Notes: a model not told the origin generated them from the letters alone. Shown: positions 1-8,363, counted from the stretch's first letter. The stretch: DNA of 64,000 nt from Nocardioides alkalitolerans DSM 16699 (GCF_000426525.1 NZ_KE384533.1:1032562-1096561); one strand, 5' to 3'. Made by a program: numbers and translations.

Positions 1-263
1 ACATCGAGAGCTCCTCGTAATACGACTCGGGTCAGCGCTGCCCTGGTTGCGGGCAACGTAGCACCAGGCGGACCCCCGCTCCCGAGTCGTGAGCGTGGCG
101 TTCCGCCGGGCGCCGGGTGCTGCCGTGCAGGCCGGGCCGGAGCCACCCTGCCCCTCTCCCCGCGGTTCTACGCCTCTGGGCAGGTGTCGATCGCGCTCCG
201 GGGTTCCGCGCTGCACCTGCGGGGTAGGAGGCGCGCCGCACCAGCGCCCGAGAGGACCTCCCC
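1..263. other. Gene-free left edge
   Basis: No convincing coding sequence is seen here. The short reading frames have no ribosome binding site and no recognisable product. The last 20 bases hold a GAGAGGACCTCC ribosome binding region that serves the beta-propeller gene starting at 264, so part of this stretch is its leader and promoter. Confidence 0.6.
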
Positions 264-1538
264 GTGACCGGACCCGACCTGCCCCCGCCGTACCCGCAGC
301 AGCCGCAGCAGCCGCAGTCCAGAGGGGTGCCGGCCTGGCAGTCGCAGGTGCCGCCCGCCCCGCAACGGCGACGCGGGCGCCTGGTGCTCGTCGCGGTCGT
401 GGTGCTGCTGGGCCTGGTCGGCGGCGGGATCCTGGCGTGGACCCAGCTGCGCGGGGACGAGGGCGGCGTCGTCTACGCGGGGGGATCCGAGCTGCGGGCG
501 CCCGGGGCCGTCGGCAGCGATCCCGAACGTGCCTGGGAGGCGGAGGTCTCCGGGCAGCCCTACGTGCTCGACAGCGGCGACGGTCGGGTCGTGCTGCTCG
601 AGGAGGAGGCGGTCGTGGCGCTCTCGCTCGAGGACGGCTCGGAGGAGTGGGAGACCGAGCTGGGCGAGGTGGGCATCGGACCCCGCTTCCTCGTCGCTCC
701 CGGCGAGGGCTTCGCGATCCCGGACCGCGACCTGCAGCGGACGCGGTGGATCTCGTTCGACGACGGCGCGGTCGCCTGGGAGGTGGACGGCCGGGTGGTC
801 GCCGTGGACGGGGGGACGGCGGTCGTGCGTCCGGAGGGGAGCGACGAGCTGGAGGTCGTCGACGCGCTGACGGGGGAGGAGCGCTGGGCGTTCCCGCAGG
901 AGCAGTCGTACGGCGTGGCGATCGCCGGCGACGTGCTCGTGACCGCCGACGTCGACGGGGTGACCGTGCGCGGGTACGACGTCGAGGACGGCGCCGAGCT
1001 GTGGACGACCGAGCTCGACGACGTGGGCCGCGTGGTGGCGGCCGACGGGGTCGCGGCCGTGGTCGGTGGGGACGGCGTCACGGCGCTGCGCACCTCCGAC
1101 GGCGACGAGGTCTGGCAGAGCGACGCGGTCGACGTGACCCGGGTGGCGCCCGACCGCCTCGCGGTGCTGGACGACCGGGGCACCCTCACGCTGGTGGACC
1201 CGGAGGGGGAGATGGCGTCGGTCGAGCTGGAGACGACGACCCCGGCCATCGGCGCGGTGTCGGGCGGGGAGGTCGATGGTGAGTGGCTGGTCTCCGCCGT
1301 CGGCGGCCAGGGCCAGGTGCTGCTCGACGAGGACCTGGACGAGGTGGCCGACGCCTTCGCCGGGTTCGCGGGCGGCGGCTACTACACCCGCGACCGGGAG
1401 GACCTGTCGTTCCACGAGGGCATCGGGGACGACCCGGCGTGGACGGCGGCGGTGCCGGGGGCCCGCTTCCTCGTGGACGGCGGCATCCTCACGTTCGACG
1501 AGGACGGCGACGACGACGTCCTGGTCCTCTACCGCTGA
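264..1538 (+). CDS. Membrane-anchored PQQ-like beta-propeller protein
   Basis: The product (424 aa) is probably anchored in the membrane with a beta-propeller outside the cell. The first 35 residues are rich in Pro and Gln, a basic RRRGR stretch follows, and a single membrane segment lies at about residues 37-59. The rest shows repeated blades ending in motifs such as GEERWAF, GAELWTT and GDEVWQS, typical of PQQ-like (YVTN/WD-type) propellers, and is very acidic. No enzyme active site or quinone ligand set is evident, so a binding or scaffold role is more likely than dehydrogenase activity. The GTG start follows a GAGAGG ribosome binding site. The gene ends 97 bp before purL. Substrate and partner cannot be told from sequence. 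Confidence 0.85.
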   Translation: MTGPDLPPPYPQQPQQPQSRGVPAWQSQVPPAPQRRRGRLVLVAVVVLLGLVGGGILAWTQLRGDEGGVVYAGGSELRAPGAVGSDPERAWEAEVSGQPYVLDSGDGRVVLLEEEAVVALSLEDGSEEWETELGEVGIGPRFLVAPGEGFAIPDRDLQRTRWISFDDGAVAWEVDGRVVAVDGGTAVVRPEGSDELEVVDALTGEERWAFPQEQSYGVAIAGDVLVTADVDGVTVRGYDVEDGAELWTTELDDVGRVVAADGVAAVVGGDGVTALRTSDGDEVWQSDAVDVTRVAPDRLAVLDDRGTLTLVDPEGEMASVELETTTPAIGAVSGGEVDGEWLVSAVGGQGQVLLDEDLDEVADAFAGFAGGGYYTRDREDLSFHEGIGDDPAWTAAVPGARFLVDGGILTFDEDGDDDVLVLYR

Positions 1539-1622
1539 CGACGCCCCGTCACGCGCCGACCTCGTCCGGACCGCTGCCGCCCACGCCCGGACCGCGCCGC
1601 ACCGGCACGGCGCCGCCGGGCT

Positions 1623-1628
1623 TACGAT
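1623..1628 (+). promoter_or_regulatory. -10 box of purL (probable leaderless)
   Basis: TACGAT lies 7 nt before the GTG of purL and no Shine-Dalgarno sequence is present. This is the pattern of leaderless actinobacterial mRNAs. No clear -35 box is seen. Confidence 0.55.
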
Positions 1629-1635
1629 TTCAGCC

Positions 1636-3969
1636 GTGACGGACCCCGCAGCCCCCGCCGTACCCCCCGCGAGCACCACCGCGGCCGCCCCCGAGGCCAC
1701 GTCGGCGCACCCCGCCGTGAACCTCGACACCGTGGTCCGCGCCGCGGGCGACCCGGACCGGGAGCAGCCCTGGGCCGACCTCGGGCTGAAGACGGACGAG
1801 TACGACCGCATCCGCGAGATCCTCGGCCGCCGGCCCACGTCGAGCGAGCTGGCGATGTACTCCGTCATGTGGAGCGAGCACTGCTCCTACAAGTCGTCGA
1901 AGGTGCACCTCAAGCAGTTCTCCGAGATCCCGCAGGAGACCCGCGCCGGCAAGATGCTCGCCGGCATCGGCGAGAACGCGGGCGTCATCGACATCGGCCA
2001 GGGCTACGCCGTCACGTTCAAGGTCGAGTCGCACAACCACCCGTCGTACGTCGAGCCCCACCAGGGCGCGGCGACCGGCATCGGCGGCATCGTGCGCGAC
2101 ATCCTCGCCATGGGTGCGCGCCCCGTCGCGGTGATGGACCCGCTGCGCTTCGGTCCGCTCGACGCCCCCGACACCCACCGCGTCCTGCCCGGGATCGTGG
2201 AGGGCGTCGGCCACTACGGCAACTGCCTCGGCCTGCCCAACATCGGCGGCGAGGCCGTCTTCGACCCCACCTACCTCGGCAACCCGCTCGTCAACGCGCT
2301 CTGCGTCGGCGTGCTGCGCCACGAGGACCTCCACCTCGCCAAGGCGTCCGGCGTCGGCAACCAGGTGATCCTGTACGGCGCGCGCACCGGCGGCGACGGC
2401 ATCGGCGGCGTCTCCGTGCTCGCCTCGGAGACGTTCGACGCCGACGGCCCGGCGAAGCGCCCCAGCGTGCAGGTCGGCGACCCCTTCATGGAGAAGCTGC
2501 TCATCGAGTGCACGCTCGAGCTGTTCGCGGCCGGCGTCGTCGCGGGCATCCAGGACCTCGGCGGCGCCGGGCTCTCCTGCGCCACCTCCGAGCTCGCGAG
2601 CGCCGGCGACGGCGGCATGCACGTCGACCTCGAGAAGGTGCTGCTCCGCGACTCCACGCTCGCGCCCGAGGAGATCCTCATGAGCGAGAGCCAGGAGCGG
2701 ATGATGGCCGTCGTCGAGCCCGACGACGTCGCCGCGTTCCTCGCGATCTGCGCGAAGTGGGAGGTCGAGGCCACCGTCGTCGGCGAGGTCACCGACACCG
2801 GCCGGCTCGAGATCGACTGGCACGGCGAGCGCGTCGTCGACGTGCCACCGCGGTCCGTGGCGCACGACGGCCCGACGTACGAGCGCCCGTTCGCCCGCCC
2901 CGACTGGCAGGACGCGCTGCAGGCCGACGGCGCCGAGGCGCTCCCGCGGCCGGCGGGCGGTGACGAGCTGCGCGCCACCCTGCTGCGCCTCGTCGCGTCG
3001 CCGAACCTGGCCGACAAGTCCTGGATCACCGACCAGTACGACCGCTACGTGCGCGGCAACACGGTGCTCGCGCAGCCGGCCGACTCGGGCATGGTGCGCG
3101 TCGACGAGGAGACCCACCTCGGCGTCGCCGTCTCCACCGACTGCAACGGCCGCTTCGCGAAGCTCGACCCGTACGCCGGGGCGCAGCTCGCGCTGGTCGA
3201 GTCCTACCGCAACGTCGCCACCGGCGGCGCCGTGCCGATGGCGATCTCCGACTGCCTCAACTTCGGCTCGCCCGAGGACCCGGCCGTGATGTGGCAGTTC
3301 GCCGAGGCGTGCCGTGGCCTCAAGGACGCCTGCATCGAGCTCGAGATCCCGGTGACCGGCGGCAACGTCAGCCTCTACAACCAGACCGGCGAGACCGCGA
3401 TCCTGCCGACGCCGGTCGTCGCGGTGCTCGGCGTCATCGAGGACGTCCGTCGCCGCACCCCCTCGGGCTTCGAGGCCGCCGGCGAGACCGTCGTGCTCCT
3501 CGGCGAGACCCGGGAGGAGCTCTCGGGCTCGGAGTGGGCCCACGTCGTGCACGGCCACCTCGGCGGTCGCCCGCCGGTCGTCGACCTCGCCGCCGAGAAG
3601 GCGCTCGGCGCCCTGCTCGTCGACCTCGTCGGCGTCGCCACCTCGGCGCACGACCTCTCCGACGGCGGCCTCGCCCAGGCGCTCGCGGAGACCACGTTCC
3701 ACCGCGGCGTCGGCGTGAGCGTCGGCCTCGACGCCGTGCACGCCGACCCGTTCGTCGCGCTCTTCGCCGAGTCCGCCGCGCGCGTGCTCGTCACCGTGCC
3801 CGCCGAGGGTGTCAACGAGCTGCTGGCGCGCGCCACGGCGTACGGCGTGCCCGTCGCCGCCATCGGCCGCACCGGCGGCGACGCGATCGTCGTCGACGGC
3901 CAGTTCGAGATCGCCGTCGACGAGGCCCGCACCGCCTGGGCCGCGACGCTGCCCGCCGCGCTGGGCTGA
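1636..3969 (+). CDS. purL: Phosphoribosylformylglycinamidine synthase subunit PurL
   Basis: This is the small-type PurL (777 aa) that catalyses the ATP-dependent step from FGAR to FGAM in purine synthesis, working with PurQ and PurS, neither of which is in this window. The motif SEHCSYKSSK near residue 80 and the AIRS-type halves (GGIVRDILAMGARP, then TGGNVSLYNQ) are diagnostic. The length fits the bacterial and archaeal PurL that needs a separate glutaminase. An upstream in-frame extension exists, but the GTG at 1636 sits 7 nt after a TACGAT box and gives a normal N-terminus with a short Ala/Pro-rich lead. In M. tuberculosis purL lies in the same neighbourhood as an SCP-like gene, purF and purM, all of which follow here, separated by inserted genes. 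Confidence 0.97.
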   Translation: MTDPAAPAVPPASTTAAAPEATSAHPAVNLDTVVRAAGDPDREQPWADLGLKTDEYDRIREILGRRPTSSELAMYSVMWSEHCSYKSSKVHLKQFSEIPQETRAGKMLAGIGENAGVIDIGQGYAVTFKVESHNHPSYVEPHQGAATGIGGIVRDILAMGARPVAVMDPLRFGPLDAPDTHRVLPGIVEGVGHYGNCLGLPNIGGEAVFDPTYLGNPLVNALCVGVLRHEDLHLAKASGVGNQVILYGARTGGDGIGGVSVLASETFDADGPAKRPSVQVGDPFMEKLLIECTLELFAAGVVAGIQDLGGAGLSCATSELASAGDGGMHVDLEKVLLRDSTLAPEEILMSESQERMMAVVEPDDVAAFLAICAKWEVEATVVGEVTDTGRLEIDWHGERVVDVPPRSVAHDGPTYERPFARPDWQDALQADGAEALPRPAGGDELRATLLRLVASPNLADKSWITDQYDRYVRGNTVLAQPADSGMVRVDEETHLGVAVSTDCNGRFAKLDPYAGAQLALVESYRNVATGGAVPMAISDCLNFGSPEDPAVMWQFAEACRGLKDACIELEIPVTGGNVSLYNQTGETAILPTPVVAVLGVIEDVRRRTPSGFEAAGETVVLLGETREELSGSEWAHVVHGHLGGRPPVVDLAAEKALGALLVDLVGVATSAHDLSDGGLAQALAETTFHRGVGVSVGLDAVHADPFVALFAESAARVLVTVPAEGVNELLARATAYGVPVAAIGRTGGDAIVVDGQFEIAVDEARTAWAATLPAALG

Positions 3970-3988
3970 GCGGGGTCGGGCCGGGTCG

Positions 3989-4084
3989 TGCCGGTTTCAC
4001 CGGCTAGCCGGTGAAACCGGCACCTGGCGCACGAAGGTTCACGCGCCAGGTGCCGGGGTCGTCACCTAGCCGGTGAAACCGGCA
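3989..4084. repeat. Composite palindromic element, family A, copy 1
   Basis: The 96-bp element has three parts. First is a perfect 34-bp palindrome (3989-4022) with arm TGCCGGTTTCACCGGCT and its reverse complement. Next is a spacer holding a 10-bp inverted repeat (CACCTGGCGC at 4021-4030, partner at 4043-4052). Last is a half copy of the palindrome, CTAGCCGGTGAAACCGGCA (4066-4084). The same 96-bp layout recurs in the same orientation at 6061-6156, on the other side of the MFS/ArsR gene pair. The last codons and stop of the MFS gene lie inside this element. It may act as a terminator, and could also be a REP/MITE-like repeat. Confidence 0.85.
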
Positions 4085-5360
4085 CCCCCTGGTCGTGCGC
4101 CGGCCCCGCCCCAGGCGCCGCCCACGCCGCCGGGCGGGGGACGCGCCGCACGTGCCGGCTCGACGTCACCAGCAGCGCCGCCGCGAGGCAGCCCGCGAGC
4201 AGGGCGGCGGTGGCGACCGGGCCGCCGTACACCTCGAGCAGCAGCCCGCCGACCAGCGGTGCGAGCGGCATGGTCGACCACGCGAGGAACGCCGTCGTGG
4301 CGTTCACGCGGCCCTGGAGGGCGTCCGGGGTGATGGCGATGCGGTAGGCGCCGATGCCCGCGTTGCCGATGGGGTTGAGCAGCACGAGCGCGCCCAGGCA
4401 GGTCGCGGCGACCGCGGGCTCGGCCCACCACACCAGGGGCACGAGCGGCAGCACGACGCTCCAGCCGACGGCGACGGTGAGGAGACCGGTGGGGGTCCGC
4501 TCGATCACCCAGGGGGCGAGGGCGGCGCCCACGAGCCCGGCGACCCCGGCCGCCGTGGCGACCAGGCCGATGGCGGCGGGGCTGTGGCCGTCGGCGGCCA
4601 TCCGGAGCACGACCACGAAGAGCAGCCCGTTCACCACCAGGTTGGAGAGCGCGGACCAGCAGGCGAGCAGCCGCATCACGGGGTGGCGTACGACGAAGCG
4701 GGCGCCGGTGGCGACGTCGCGGCCCATCCGCCTCAGCACGTGTCCGCCGCGGTCCTCGCCGGGAGCGGGCGCGGGGGCGGAGAGGTCGGTCCGGATCCGG
4801 CCCAGCATCACGAACGACACGAGGTAGGTCGCGGCGTCCACGGCGAACGGGAGCGCCCGGTGGACGGTCAGCAGGAGGCCGCCGAGGGGTGCGCCCGCCA
4901 GCTCGGCGGCGTGACCGCGGGCCTGGTTCTGGGCCAGCGCGGTGGGCAGCTGCGCGGTCGTCACCACCGACCGGACCGCGGAGATCTGCGCCGGCTCGTA
5001 GATCCCGGTGCAGACGCCGGCGATCAGCGCGCCGACCCCGAGGGCGGTGGGGCTCAGCCCGTCGAGGGTCAGGGCGGCGGCCATGCCGGCGTACAGCAGG
5101 AACCCGGTCGCGGAGACCGTGCGCAGCACCCGGCCCCGGTGCAGCCGGTCGACGAGCGCACCTGCGGGGAGCAGGGCGAGGACGATGCCGCCGAAGTACG
5201 CCGCCTGCACCAGGGCCGCGGTGCCGATCGAGCCGCCGAGGGCGAGCGCCAGGAGCGGGTAGACGAAGGCGCTCATGCGGGCCCCGAGCTCGGAGACGGT
5301 CTCGCCGATCCACAGGACGGTGAAGTCCCGGTTGCGGGCGAGGTCGCGGTAGCCGGTCAT
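4062..5360 (-). CDS. MFS transporter
   Basis: The 432-aa integral membrane protein has about 12 hydrophobic segments and the layout of MFS drug exporters of the enterobactin exporter (MFS_3) type. It opens with RNRDFTVLWIGETVSELG, and a conserved loop 2-3 motif, GALVDRLHRGRVL, follows. Function is inferred as proton-driven efflux of an unknown compound. The ATG at 5360 is chosen because ACGGTA on the + strand (TACCGT on this strand) lies 6 nt upstream. A longer frame in phase would run antisense through the regulator and is rejected. The gene is divergent from an ArsR-type regulator and shares a 24-bp palindromic operator with it. The last residues (VPVSPAR) and stop are encoded by a repeat element, so the C-terminus was probably rewritten by repeat insertion. 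Confidence 0.9.
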   Translation of the reverse strand: MTGYRDLARNRDFTVLWIGETVSELGARMSAFVYPLLALALGGSIGTAALVQAAYFGGIVLALLPAGALVDRLHRGRVLRTVSATGFLLYAGMAAALTLDGLSPTALGVGALIAGVCTGIYEPAQISAVRSVVTTAQLPTALAQNQARGHAAELAGAPLGGLLLTVHRALPFAVDAATYLVSFVMLGRIRTDLSAPAPAPGEDRGGHVLRRMGRDVATGARFVVRHPVMRLLACWSALSNLVVNGLLFVVVLRMAADGHSPAAIGLVATAAGVAGLVGAALAPWVIERTPTGLLTVAVGWSVVLPLVPLVWWAEPAVAATCLGALVLLNPIGNAGIGAYRIAITPDALQGRVNATTAFLAWSTMPLAPLVGGLLLEVYGGPVATAALLAGCLAAALLVTSSRHVRRVPRPAAWAAPGAGPAHDQGVPVSPAR

Positions 5361-5366
5361 GCAGGG

Positions 5367-5372
5367 ACGGTA
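5367..5372 (-). promoter_or_regulatory. -10 box of the MFS gene
   Basis: On the minus strand TACCGT lies 6 nt before the ATG. A TTGCGC element 17 bp further upstream would be the -35 box and falls inside one arm of the operator at 5387-5410, so repressor binding would block this promoter. Confidence 0.55.
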
Positions 5373-5386
5373 GATCCGCAACAACC

Positions 5387-5410
5387 ATTGCGCAAGTAGT
5401 GTTGCGCAAT
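5387..5410. promoter_or_regulatory. Palindromic operator between MFS and ArsR genes
   Basis: ATTGCGCAA at 5387-5395 and TTGCGCAAT at 5402-5410 form a perfect 9-bp inverted repeat with a 6-bp spacer. It lies between the divergent exporter and regulator genes and overlaps the likely -35 box of the exporter. It is the obvious binding site for the ArsR-type protein encoded at 5442. Confidence 0.75.
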
Positions 5411-5429
5411 GATCGGCGGGCAACTCGGC

Positions 5430-5435
5430 TACGGT
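5430..5435 (+). promoter_or_regulatory. -10 box of the ArsR-type gene
   Basis: TACGGT lies 6 nt before the GTG at 5442, mirroring the spacing seen for the divergent exporter. This favours a leaderless transcript starting at that GTG and not at the ATG at 5409, which falls inside the operator. Confidence 0.5.
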
Positions 5436-5441
5436 GCCCGC

Positions 5442-6053
5442 GTGGTCGACCACCAGCGCGTCACCGACGCCCGCACCCTCCGCGCGTTCGCGCACCCCGT
5501 CCGGTCCCGCCTGCTCGAGGAGCTCAACGCCCGGGGTCCGATGCGGGCCGCCGACCTCGCCCGCACCCTCGGCCTGCCGGCCAACCAGGTGAGCTTCCAC
5601 CTGCGCCAGCTGGCGAAGTACGACGTCGTGGTCGAGGCGCCCGAGCTGGCGCGGGACAAGCGCGACCGGGTGTGGCGACCCGCCGACGACGACCGCGGGT
5701 TCCGGCTCGACCTCGACGCCGTGGCGCAGACCCCGGGCGGCGCGGTGGTCGCCGCCGCCTGGCGCGGCATGGCGAGCGAGCGGGCCCACCGGGCCGTGGA
5801 CGCGGCGTACCGGGCCGAGCGCGACCCCGCCGTGCTGCGCAACATCACCGAGGCGACGTTCCAGCTCACGAAGGCGGAGGCGGTCGAGCTGGCCGCCGAG
5901 CTGGACGAGGTGGTCATGCGCTGGACCGCCCGGAGCCGGGCGGCGGGTCCCGCCGGCGCGGACGAGGCGGGAGGGACGGAGGAGCGACGGCTCTACGGCA
6001 TCTTCCACCTGCTCCAGCCGCGCCCCGAGGAGCCGCTCGAGCGGGCGGAGTGA
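5442..6053 (+). CDS. ArsR-type winged-helix regulator
   Basis: The product (203 aa from this start) is a helix-turn-helix regulator. Residues 9-80 form the winged helix: DARTLRAFAHPVRSRLLEEL, then MRAADLARTLGLPANQVSFHLRQLAKYDVV. The C-terminal 120 residues match the extended ArsR/HTH_20 type that senses small molecules rather than metals, and no metal-binding Cys pair is visible. The GTG at 5442 is chosen over the ATG at 5409 (11 residues longer) because a TACGGT box precedes it by 6 nt and the ATG lies within the operator palindrome. It probably represses both itself and the divergent MFS gene. A family A repeat follows 8 bp after the stop. Confidence 0.88.
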   Translation: MVDHQRVTDARTLRAFAHPVRSRLLEELNARGPMRAADLARTLGLPANQVSFHLRQLAKYDVVVEAPELARDKRDRVWRPADDDRGFRLDLDAVAQTPGGAVVAAAWRGMASERAHRAVDAAYRAERDPAVLRNITEATFQLTKAEAVELAAELDEVVMRWTARSRAAGPAGADEAGGTEERRLYGIFHLLQPRPEEPLERAE

Positions 6054-6060
6054 GGGTGTC

Positions 6061-6156
6061 TGCCGGTTTCACCGGCTAGCCGGTGAAACCGGCACCGGGC
6101 GCACGAACCTTCATGCGCTAGGTGCCGGGTTCGTCACCTAGCCGGTGAAACCGGCA
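6061..6156. repeat. Composite palindromic element, family A, copy 2
   Basis: This 96-bp direct copy of the element at 3989 starts 8 bp after the ArsR-type gene. The 34-bp palindrome (6061-6094) and the 19-bp half copy (6138-6156) are identical to copy 1. The spacer has diverged, and its internal inverted repeat is now imperfect. The two copies bracket the MFS/ArsR pair, one at the 3' end of each gene. Confidence 0.85.
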
Positions 6157-6232
6157 CTCGGCGCACCAAACCGGCACACCCCCTCCGCGAACCGCCACGC
6201 GCGAGCCCGCCCCCGGATGGTCCAATGAGGGC

Positions 6233-6583
6233 GTGCCCCGCCGTCTGATCCCCGCCGAGCCCGCCGAGGTCGCCGACGCCCTCGCGCAGTGGCGCGCCGG
6301 CACGGCCGGACGTCCCGAGCGCAAGGTGCTCGTGAAGCACTACCTCGCGCTGCTGCAGGAGAGGGCGCCCGGAGCCTCGGTCGAGGTGCGCGTCCCGCCG
6401 TACGCGGCGGTGCAGGTGATCGAGGGCGTGCGCCACACGCGCGGCACGCCGCCGGCGGTCGTCGAGACCGACGCCGACACCTGGATCGGTCTCGCGGTCG
6501 GCGACGCCGCCTGGACCGACGACCTCCCGGTCTCCGTCAGCGGCGAGCGCACCGACCTCTCCCGCTACCTCCCGCTCGGCTGA
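6233..6583 (+). CDS. Sterol carrier family protein
   Basis: The 116-aa protein matches the small actinobacterial 'sterol carrier family' proteins (as in Rv0807), with the conserved stretch VEVRVPPYAAVQ and then RHTRGTPPAVVETD. These resemble the MDMPI/SCP fold that binds small hydrophobic or thiol ligands, but the actual role is unknown. It has no signal peptide or membrane segment. The GTG start is chosen because it gives the family-typical N-terminus and follows a TCCAATG stretch with no ribosome binding site. In mycobacteria this gene lies next to purF and purM; here purF is 12 kb downstream, so the old neighbourhood has been expanded. It is followed after 9 bp by the release-factor-like gene. 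Confidence 0.8.
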   Translation: MPRRLIPAEPAEVADALAQWRAGTAGRPERKVLVKHYLALLQERAPGASVEVRVPPYAAVQVIEGVRHTRGTPPAVVETDADTWIGLAVGDAAWTDDLPVSVSGERTDLSRYLPLG

Positions 6584-6592
6584 GCGGCGTCC

Positions 6593-7024
6593 GTGGACCT
6601 CGACGCCGACCTCGTCGTGACCCGCCGCTGGCGGGTGCCGGCGCGCGAGCTCACGGAGCGGTTCTCGCGCTCCTCGGGGCCCGGCGGCCAGGGGGTCAAC
6701 ACGACCGACAGCAGGGTGGAGCTCTCGTACGACGTGGCCGCGGCGACGTCGCTGCCCGACGACCTGCGCGAGCGGGTGCTCGAGCGGCTCGGGTCGCGGC
6801 TCGTGGGCGGGGTCGTGGTGGTGTCGGCGAGCGAGCACCGCGGCCAGCGGGCCAACCGTGCCGCGGCCCGGGAGCGCCTCCTCGCGCTGCTGCAGGAGGC
6901 GGCCGCGCCCCCATCCGCGCCGCGCCGCGCGACGAAGCCCACCCGAGGGTCACAGCGTCGTCGCCTGGCGACGAAGACCCGACGAGCGGAGGTCAAGCGT
7001 GGACGGCAGGGCCGGTGGGACTGA
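6593..7024 (+). CDS. arfB: Peptidyl-tRNA hydrolase ArfB (release-factor-like)
   Basis: The 143-aa protein has the GGQ catalytic motif of release factors (SSGPGGQGVNTTDSRVEL, residues 27-44) and lacks codon-recognition domains. A basic tail (RRLATKTRRAEVKRGRQ) fits the part of ArfB/YaeJ that occupies the empty mRNA channel of stalled ribosomes. It should release peptides from stalled ribosomes. The GTG start gives the usual 140-residue length. The 3' end overlaps the next gene by 26 nt in another frame, which suggests translational coupling. Confidence 0.92.
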   Translation: MDLDADLVVTRRWRVPARELTERFSRSSGPGGQGVNTTDSRVELSYDVAAATSLPDDLRERVLERLGSRLVGGVVVVSASEHRGQRANRAAARERLLALLQEAAAPPSAPRRATKPTRGSQRRRLATKTRRAEVKRGRQGRWD

Positions 7025-7982
7025 GCGCGCGCTGCGGCGGCTGCTGTCGCGACGGGGGCTGCTCGCCGGGGCCGGCCTCGTCGGCGGTGGTGCCGCGCTG
7101 GCGGCCTGCGGCGGCGACGACGGGCTGCCCGGCGGCTCCGGCGCGCCCCCGCCGACCGACCCCACGCCGATCGCGGGCAGCGACGTGCTGAGCCCGACGC
7201 GGGTCACGTACGGCGACGACCCGTCGCAGTGGGCCGACCTCTACCGCCCCGCGCCCGGTGCGGGCGGCGCCGGCGCGGCCCCGTCGAAGGGCGTCGTGGT
7301 CGTCATCCACGGCGGCTTCTGGCAGGCGGCGTACGACGCCACGCTCGGCGCCCCGCTCGCGCTCAGCCTCGCCGAGAACGGCTGGACCGCCTGGAACCTG
7401 GAGTACCGCCGCGTCGCCGGGCGCTCCACCGACGGTGGCGGGGGCGGCTACCCGACGACGTTCGACGACGTCGCGGCCGGGATCGACGCGCTCGCCGACG
7501 TCGCCGAGCTGACCGACGCCGAGCGGGCCTGCGTGCTCACGCTGGGTCACTCCGCCGGCGGCCACCTCGCCGCCTGGGCCGCCGCGCGCGGTCGCTTCGC
7601 GCGCTGGTCGCCCGAGCGCGTGCCCGTCACCGGCGTCGTCTCGCAGGCGGGCGTGCTCGACCTGACCGAGGCCGCCGGTGCCGCGTTCGGTCGTGACCCG
7701 GTGCTCAGCCTCATGGGGGTCGAGCCGGCGGCCGACCCCACGGCGTACGACGAGGCCGACCCCACGCGCCACCTGCCCCTCGGGGTGCCGGTGCGGTGCG
7801 TGCACGGCAGCTCCGACACGATCGTGCCGCCGAGCCAGTCGAGCACGTACGTCGAGCGCGCGGTCGCCGCGGGCGACGACGCCACGCTCACCGAGGTCGA
7901 GGGCGACCACTTCGTCGTCATCGACGAGGCGTCGGCGGCCTGGCAGGAGACGCTGGCGCTGCTCGAGGGTCTGCGCCCCTGA
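6999..7982 (+). CDS. Alpha/beta hydrolase lipoprotein
   Basis: The 327-aa protein begins with a twin-arginine-like and lipoprotein signal (SRRGLLAGAG ... LAACGG), so it should be exported and lipid-anchored. The mature part is an alpha/beta hydrolase of the BD-FAE/esterase type: oxyanion motif HGGFW near residue 104, nucleophile GHSAGG near residue 183, acid in SSDTIVPP and His in GDHFVVID. Such enzymes cleave esters, or N-formylkynurenine in some relatives. Substrate is unknown. GTG at 6999 is chosen because GGAGG precedes it by 6 nt. It overlaps arfB by 26 nt. Confidence 0.85.
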   Translation: MDGRAGGTERALRRLLSRRGLLAGAGLVGGGAALAACGGDDGLPGGSGAPPPTDPTPIAGSDVLSPTRVTYGDDPSQWADLYRPAPGAGGAGAAPSKGVVVVIHGGFWQAAYDATLGAPLALSLAENGWTAWNLEYRRVAGRSTDGGGGGYPTTFDDVAAGIDALADVAELTDAERACVLTLGHSAGGHLAAWAAARGRFARWSPERVPVTGVVSQAGVLDLTEAAGAAFGRDPVLSLMGVEPAADPTAYDEADPTRHLPLGVPVRCVHGSSDTIVPPSQSSTYVERAVAAGDDATLTEVEGDHFVVIDEASAAWQETLALLEGLRP

Positions 7983-8039
7983 CCGTCCGGCCCGTGACGA
8001 GCGGGTGGTCGGGTGCTCCGGGCGTGGTGGGATCGCCCC

Positions 8040-8363
8040 ATGTGGGTCTGGCTGATGGTCGCGATCGCGAGCGAGGTCGTGGCGACGCTGTCGCTGCGCG
8101 CGTCGGAGGGGTTCACCCGGCTGCTGCCGTCGGTGGTGGTCGTCGTCGGCTACTGCTCGGCGTTCTACGCCCTCTCCCAGGCGCTCGTGCGCGGCATGGC
8201 GCTGGGGCAGGCGTACGCCGTGTGGTCGGGGCTCGGCATCGCCAGCATCGCGTTGCTCGGCATCGTGCTGTTCGGCGAGACGCTGGGCCGGGTGCAGGTC
8301 GGTGGCCTGGTGCTCGTGGTCGTCGGGATCGTCATGCTCGAGCTGGGCGCGGCCCACGCCTGA
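8040..8363 (+). CDS. Small multidrug resistance (SMR) transporter
   Basis: The 107-aa protein has four hydrophobic segments and the SMR signature near its start (WLMVAIASEVVATLSLRASEG), including the membrane-embedded Glu needed for proton-coupled efflux, and later AYAVWSGLG. It probably exports cations or guanidinium-like compounds as a dimer. EmrE-type and Gdx-type proteins are not easily told apart from sequence alone. The ATG at 8040 gives the typical length; a start 9 codons upstream is less likely. It stands alone, with no second SMR gene beside it. Confidence 0.9.
   Translation: MWVWLMVAIASEVVATLSLRASEGFTRLLPSVVVVVGYCSAFYALSQALVRGMALGQAYAVWSGLGIASIALLGIVLFGETLGRVQVGGLVLVVVGIVMLELGAAHA

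Noticed and set aside
5409..5441. ATG at 5409 as start of the ArsR-type regulator
   Set aside because: It lies inside the operator palindrome and adds unconserved residues. GTG at 5442 has a TACGGT box 6 nt ahead.
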